Source of the DNA: Calditrichota bacterium
GTDB lineage: Bacteria; Calditrichota; Calditrichia; RBG-13-44-9
Direction of reading: 5' to 3'
Assembly: GCA_016934605.1 (NCBI GenBank)
Contig: JAFGSO010000068.1
Span: 1-17,037 of the forward strand
DNA length: 17,037 bases
The notes under the pieces were generated by a model. That model was not told the DNA's origin. It ran no database searches and saw nothing but the letters and a program-made list of their open reading frames with translations. The first letter of the stretch is position 1. Every line of letters starts with the position of its first letter. The translations under genes and the position numbers were made by a program. Below, piece after piece: positions 15,658-17,037 of the stretch.

Positions 15658-15720
15658 TTTCTGCTGGATGGTTGTTATTGCTTTGTGTTGAAACAAAAAA
15701 CGGTTTGAGTTACATATATC

Positions 15721-16098
15721 TTACAACCCTTCCAGCCAATCTTTCAGACTTAGAATGCTGAACGGTTTATGAAAAATTTTACAACCCAGTGATTCTGCTT
15801 TTTTCATGGCATCACTTTGCCAGTCCCCCGACATCACCGCAATGCGGGAAACCCTGCATCCTTTTGCAATCTGATCTTCTATAAATCCGATTCCATCCTG
15901 CCCGGGCATGTTCACATCGGTGAGAATGATATCGGTACAATGAGAACCTATTACACAGGAACATTTATTGGAATGATAAAACGAGCATTGATCCGGCCGG
16001 GAGAAAGGTAGTACCTCATATCCTTGCTTTTGCAGGAATGCCGTTAAGGTGGAACGAATTGATTCATCGTCCTCTAAAACCATAACTTTCAGCCCCAT
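15721..16098 (-). CDS. Stand-alone response-regulator receiver domain with cysteine-rich loop
   Basis: This encodes 125 aa, a single REC domain (CheY-like) with no output domain. Acidic pocket residues are Asp10 and Asp11 (LEDDES), the phospho-acceptor is Asp61 (LTDVNMPG), the switch residue is Ser90 (VMSGDW) and Lys111 lies in HKPF, so it should be phosphorylated normally. Between beta-2 and the phospho-Asp there is an extended loop with Cys38, Cys46, Cys48 and Cys54 (QCSFYHSNKCSCVIGSHC), absent from ordinary CheY and suggestive of metal or redox sensing. A good RBS (AAGGAA) precedes ATG 16098. No histidine kinase is nearby, so the partner is unknown. It is convergent with the deiminase-like gene. 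Confidence 0.9.
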   Translation of the reverse strand: MGLKVMVLEDDESIRSTLTAFLQKQGYEVLPFSRPDQCSFYHSNKCSCVIGSHCTDIILTDVNMPGQDGIGFIEDQIAKGCRVSRIAVMSGDWQSDAMKKAESLGCKIFHKPFSILSLKDWLEGL

Positions 16099-16751
16099 AA
16101 TATTCCTTGCTACTTTAATAAACTTTAAATGATCGGCTTCATCAGTAGAAACTTCAGGTCCGGATGATGAAAATTATGATAAAGAGTATTCAAACGGCAG
16201 GATCTATAATAGATTAAATAACAATATTCTATGATAAAAATGTATAGTTTTCTACTGATATTAGCTAAGTTGATTTTTTGACAATTCCATTTTACCCTCA
16301 ATAACTTCCAATCTGTCAAAATAAATTTCGACATACCGGTTCTTCTAACTCCTCTGTCAGGCAGATCATCATTTTTCCCCTTTTATCCTGTCAAAACATT
16401 ACATTGAGTTCCATTAGAAATCACCGAGTGCTGCACAAATATATTTTATATTTGTTAAAAATTAATCCGGAATATATTCATCTAACCTGGAAAATTCATA
16501 ACCACCAAGATCACGCCGGTGGACAGATCAGTCAGCCGGTAGGTCACGCCGAAGGTACAAAGATATAAAAATAAATGAGCTAAAAAGGATTTGTGATTTT
16601 AAATATTTCATTTCACAATTTATTTTTTACCGTTTTATTCTTAGCGTCTTCGAGCCTTGGTGGTCCCGGTCTGCCGGGATGAATTAAGTAGGCTAAGTAC
16701 TTCGAGGACCTACGTGCAACCATATTAAAATTGTTTATGAATTATAAATTC
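16099..16751. other. Non-coding stretch with a MITE-like repeat
   Basis: About 650 bases lie between the receiver gene and the right-edge gene. The first 400 bases are AT-rich. The only open frame of length (16125-16334, minus) gives a low-complexity Ile/Tyr-rich product with no RBS, so I treat it as non-coding. The repeat element at 16501-16664 occupies the second half. After it comes a small hairpin, TCCCGG (16664-16669) and CCGGGA (16674-16679) with a 4-base loop. Confidence 0.6.
16501..16664. repeat. MITE-like inverted-repeat element
   Basis: ACCACCAAG (16501-16509) and CTTGGTGGT (16656-16664) are terminal inverted repeats, with a degenerate match continuing inward (GAAGGTACAAAGAT against the complement of ATTCTTAGCGTCTTCGAG). 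The interior is AT-rich and non-coding. From memory, short elements with ACCACCAAGGCACGAAG-type ends are scattered through many environmental bacterial genomes. The left arm carries a direct repeat of TCACGCC (16511-16517 and 16544-16550) bracketing 26 bases, which suggests a small duplication or insertion. Confidence 0.6.
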
Positions 16752-17037
16752 TCAATTATCAATTGCCTCTAATTCAGATGCTACACGCAGATTAAATTCC
16801 CGCAAGGTTGAAATAATCTGACCGACATTCTCCAGAGGTAAAGAACAGGTCCCCCTGAAGCAGATAAACAGAGTATTTCCTTCCTTCCTTTCACGTCCCT
16901 CCAGAAGAAGCGGATTTATTAATCCGGATTTTTTCTCTTTTGAAACAGTTACGGTAACTTGGTTTGGTAGATAGAGCTTCCGTATTATTTTTAAAAAATC
17001 TTCTCCCTTTCCGGAAACTGTCATCTCCACCGGGGAG
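16752..17037 (-). CDS. YyaL/DUF255-like thioredoxin-domain protein, C-terminal fragment (N-terminus beyond right edge)
   Basis: The frame is open to the right edge and ends at TGA 16752-16754. An internal GTG at 17030 is not a convincing start because the frame continues upstream to the edge. The visible 95 residues contain YLPNQVTV, INPLLLEGRERKEGNTLF and FICFRGTCSLPLENV. This matches the C-terminal pattern I know from the YyaL/spermatogenesis-associated protein 20 family, PNxV ... PLLEGR ... GxxxxYVCxxxxCxxP. Complete members are about 650-700 aa, with an N-terminal thioredoxin-like domain and an (alpha/alpha)6-barrel domain. The biochemical role of the family is not settled. Neither the catalytic domains nor the start is in the window. 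Confidence 0.75.
   Translation of the reverse strand, partial: SPVEMTVSGKGEDFLKIIRKLYLPNQVTVTVSKEKKSGLINPLLLEGRERKEGNTLFICFRGTCSLPLENVGQIISTLREFNLRVASELEAIDN

Noticed and set aside
15658..15720. Bidirectional terminator between the convergent deiminase and receiver genes
   Set aside because: Only weak stems are visible and no clear stem plus T-run on either strand.
16141..16259. Inverted 11-mers ATCAGTAGAAA (16141-16151) and TTTCTACTGAT (16249-16259)
   Set aside because: Exact but short and about 100 bases apart in AT-rich DNA; no element boundary or function could be tied to it.
16125..16334. Possible 69-aa minus-strand gene
   Set aside because: AT-rich, Ile/Tyr-rich composition, no RBS and no motif; judged non-coding.

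Overview
The window looks like a chromosomal stretch from a Gram-negative bacterium of the FCB group (Bacteroidota, Ignavibacteriota, Calditrichota, Marinimicrobia or KSB1-like lineages). The evidence is a secreted enzyme ending in a type IX secretion (Por) sorting domain with the usual QNYPNPFN motif, a FadL-type outer-membrane porin, several proteins with signal peptides and beta-barrel or Ig-like character, a five-heme c-type cytochrome, and a CHASE2-type cyclase. I cannot fix the phylum from sequence alone. No rRNA, tRNA or CRISPR array is visible.

Layout, left to right. (1) 1-1975, minus strand: a FadL/OmpP1-like porin followed 37 bases later by an SGNH/GDSL-type lipoprotein cut by the left edge; this is a probable lipid uptake and hydrolysis pair. 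(2) 2198-3292, plus: a secreted five-CxxCH cytochrome. (3) 3410-4569, plus: two neighbouring but different HUH/Y1 transposase-family genes. One is IS200/IS605-like and has Phe where the catalytic Tyr is expected. The other is a RAYT whose reading frame contains a perfect 47-nt palindrome and an 18-bp tandem repeat. (4) 4658-6261, minus: GTPase Era followed by a HAD phosphatase. (5) 6262-6553: an intergenic region with two G-run-rich repeat blocks in inverted orientation. (6) 6554-13047, minus: a four-gene block. In transcription order it encodes a secreted Ig-like protein, a secreted FecR-domain protein, a large predicted outer-membrane beta-barrel, and a CHASE2-adenylate cyclase. (7) 13514-15657, plus: a small unknown protein and a secreted peptidyl-arginine-deiminase-like enzyme with a type IX sorting tail. 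(8) 15721-16098, minus: a stand-alone receiver domain with a cysteine-rich loop. (9) 16099-16751: a non-coding stretch with a MITE-like inverted-repeat element. (10) the right edge: the C-terminal end of a YyaL/DUF255-like protein, minus strand.

The most system-like part is the four-gene block in 6554-13047. Its genes are co-directional and closely spaced (11, 87 and 42 bases apart), with one good promoter candidate in front. They would place an extracytoplasmic FecR domain, a periplasmic Ig-like protein, an outer-membrane barrel and a membrane cyclase with a periplasmic CHASE2 sensor in one pathway, consistent with envelope sensing coupled to cAMP production. That function is inference. Other notable points are the PPAD-like enzyme with all catalytic residues recognisable, the RAYT carrying a REP-like palindrome inside its own coding region, and the probably inactivated IS200-like protein beside it.
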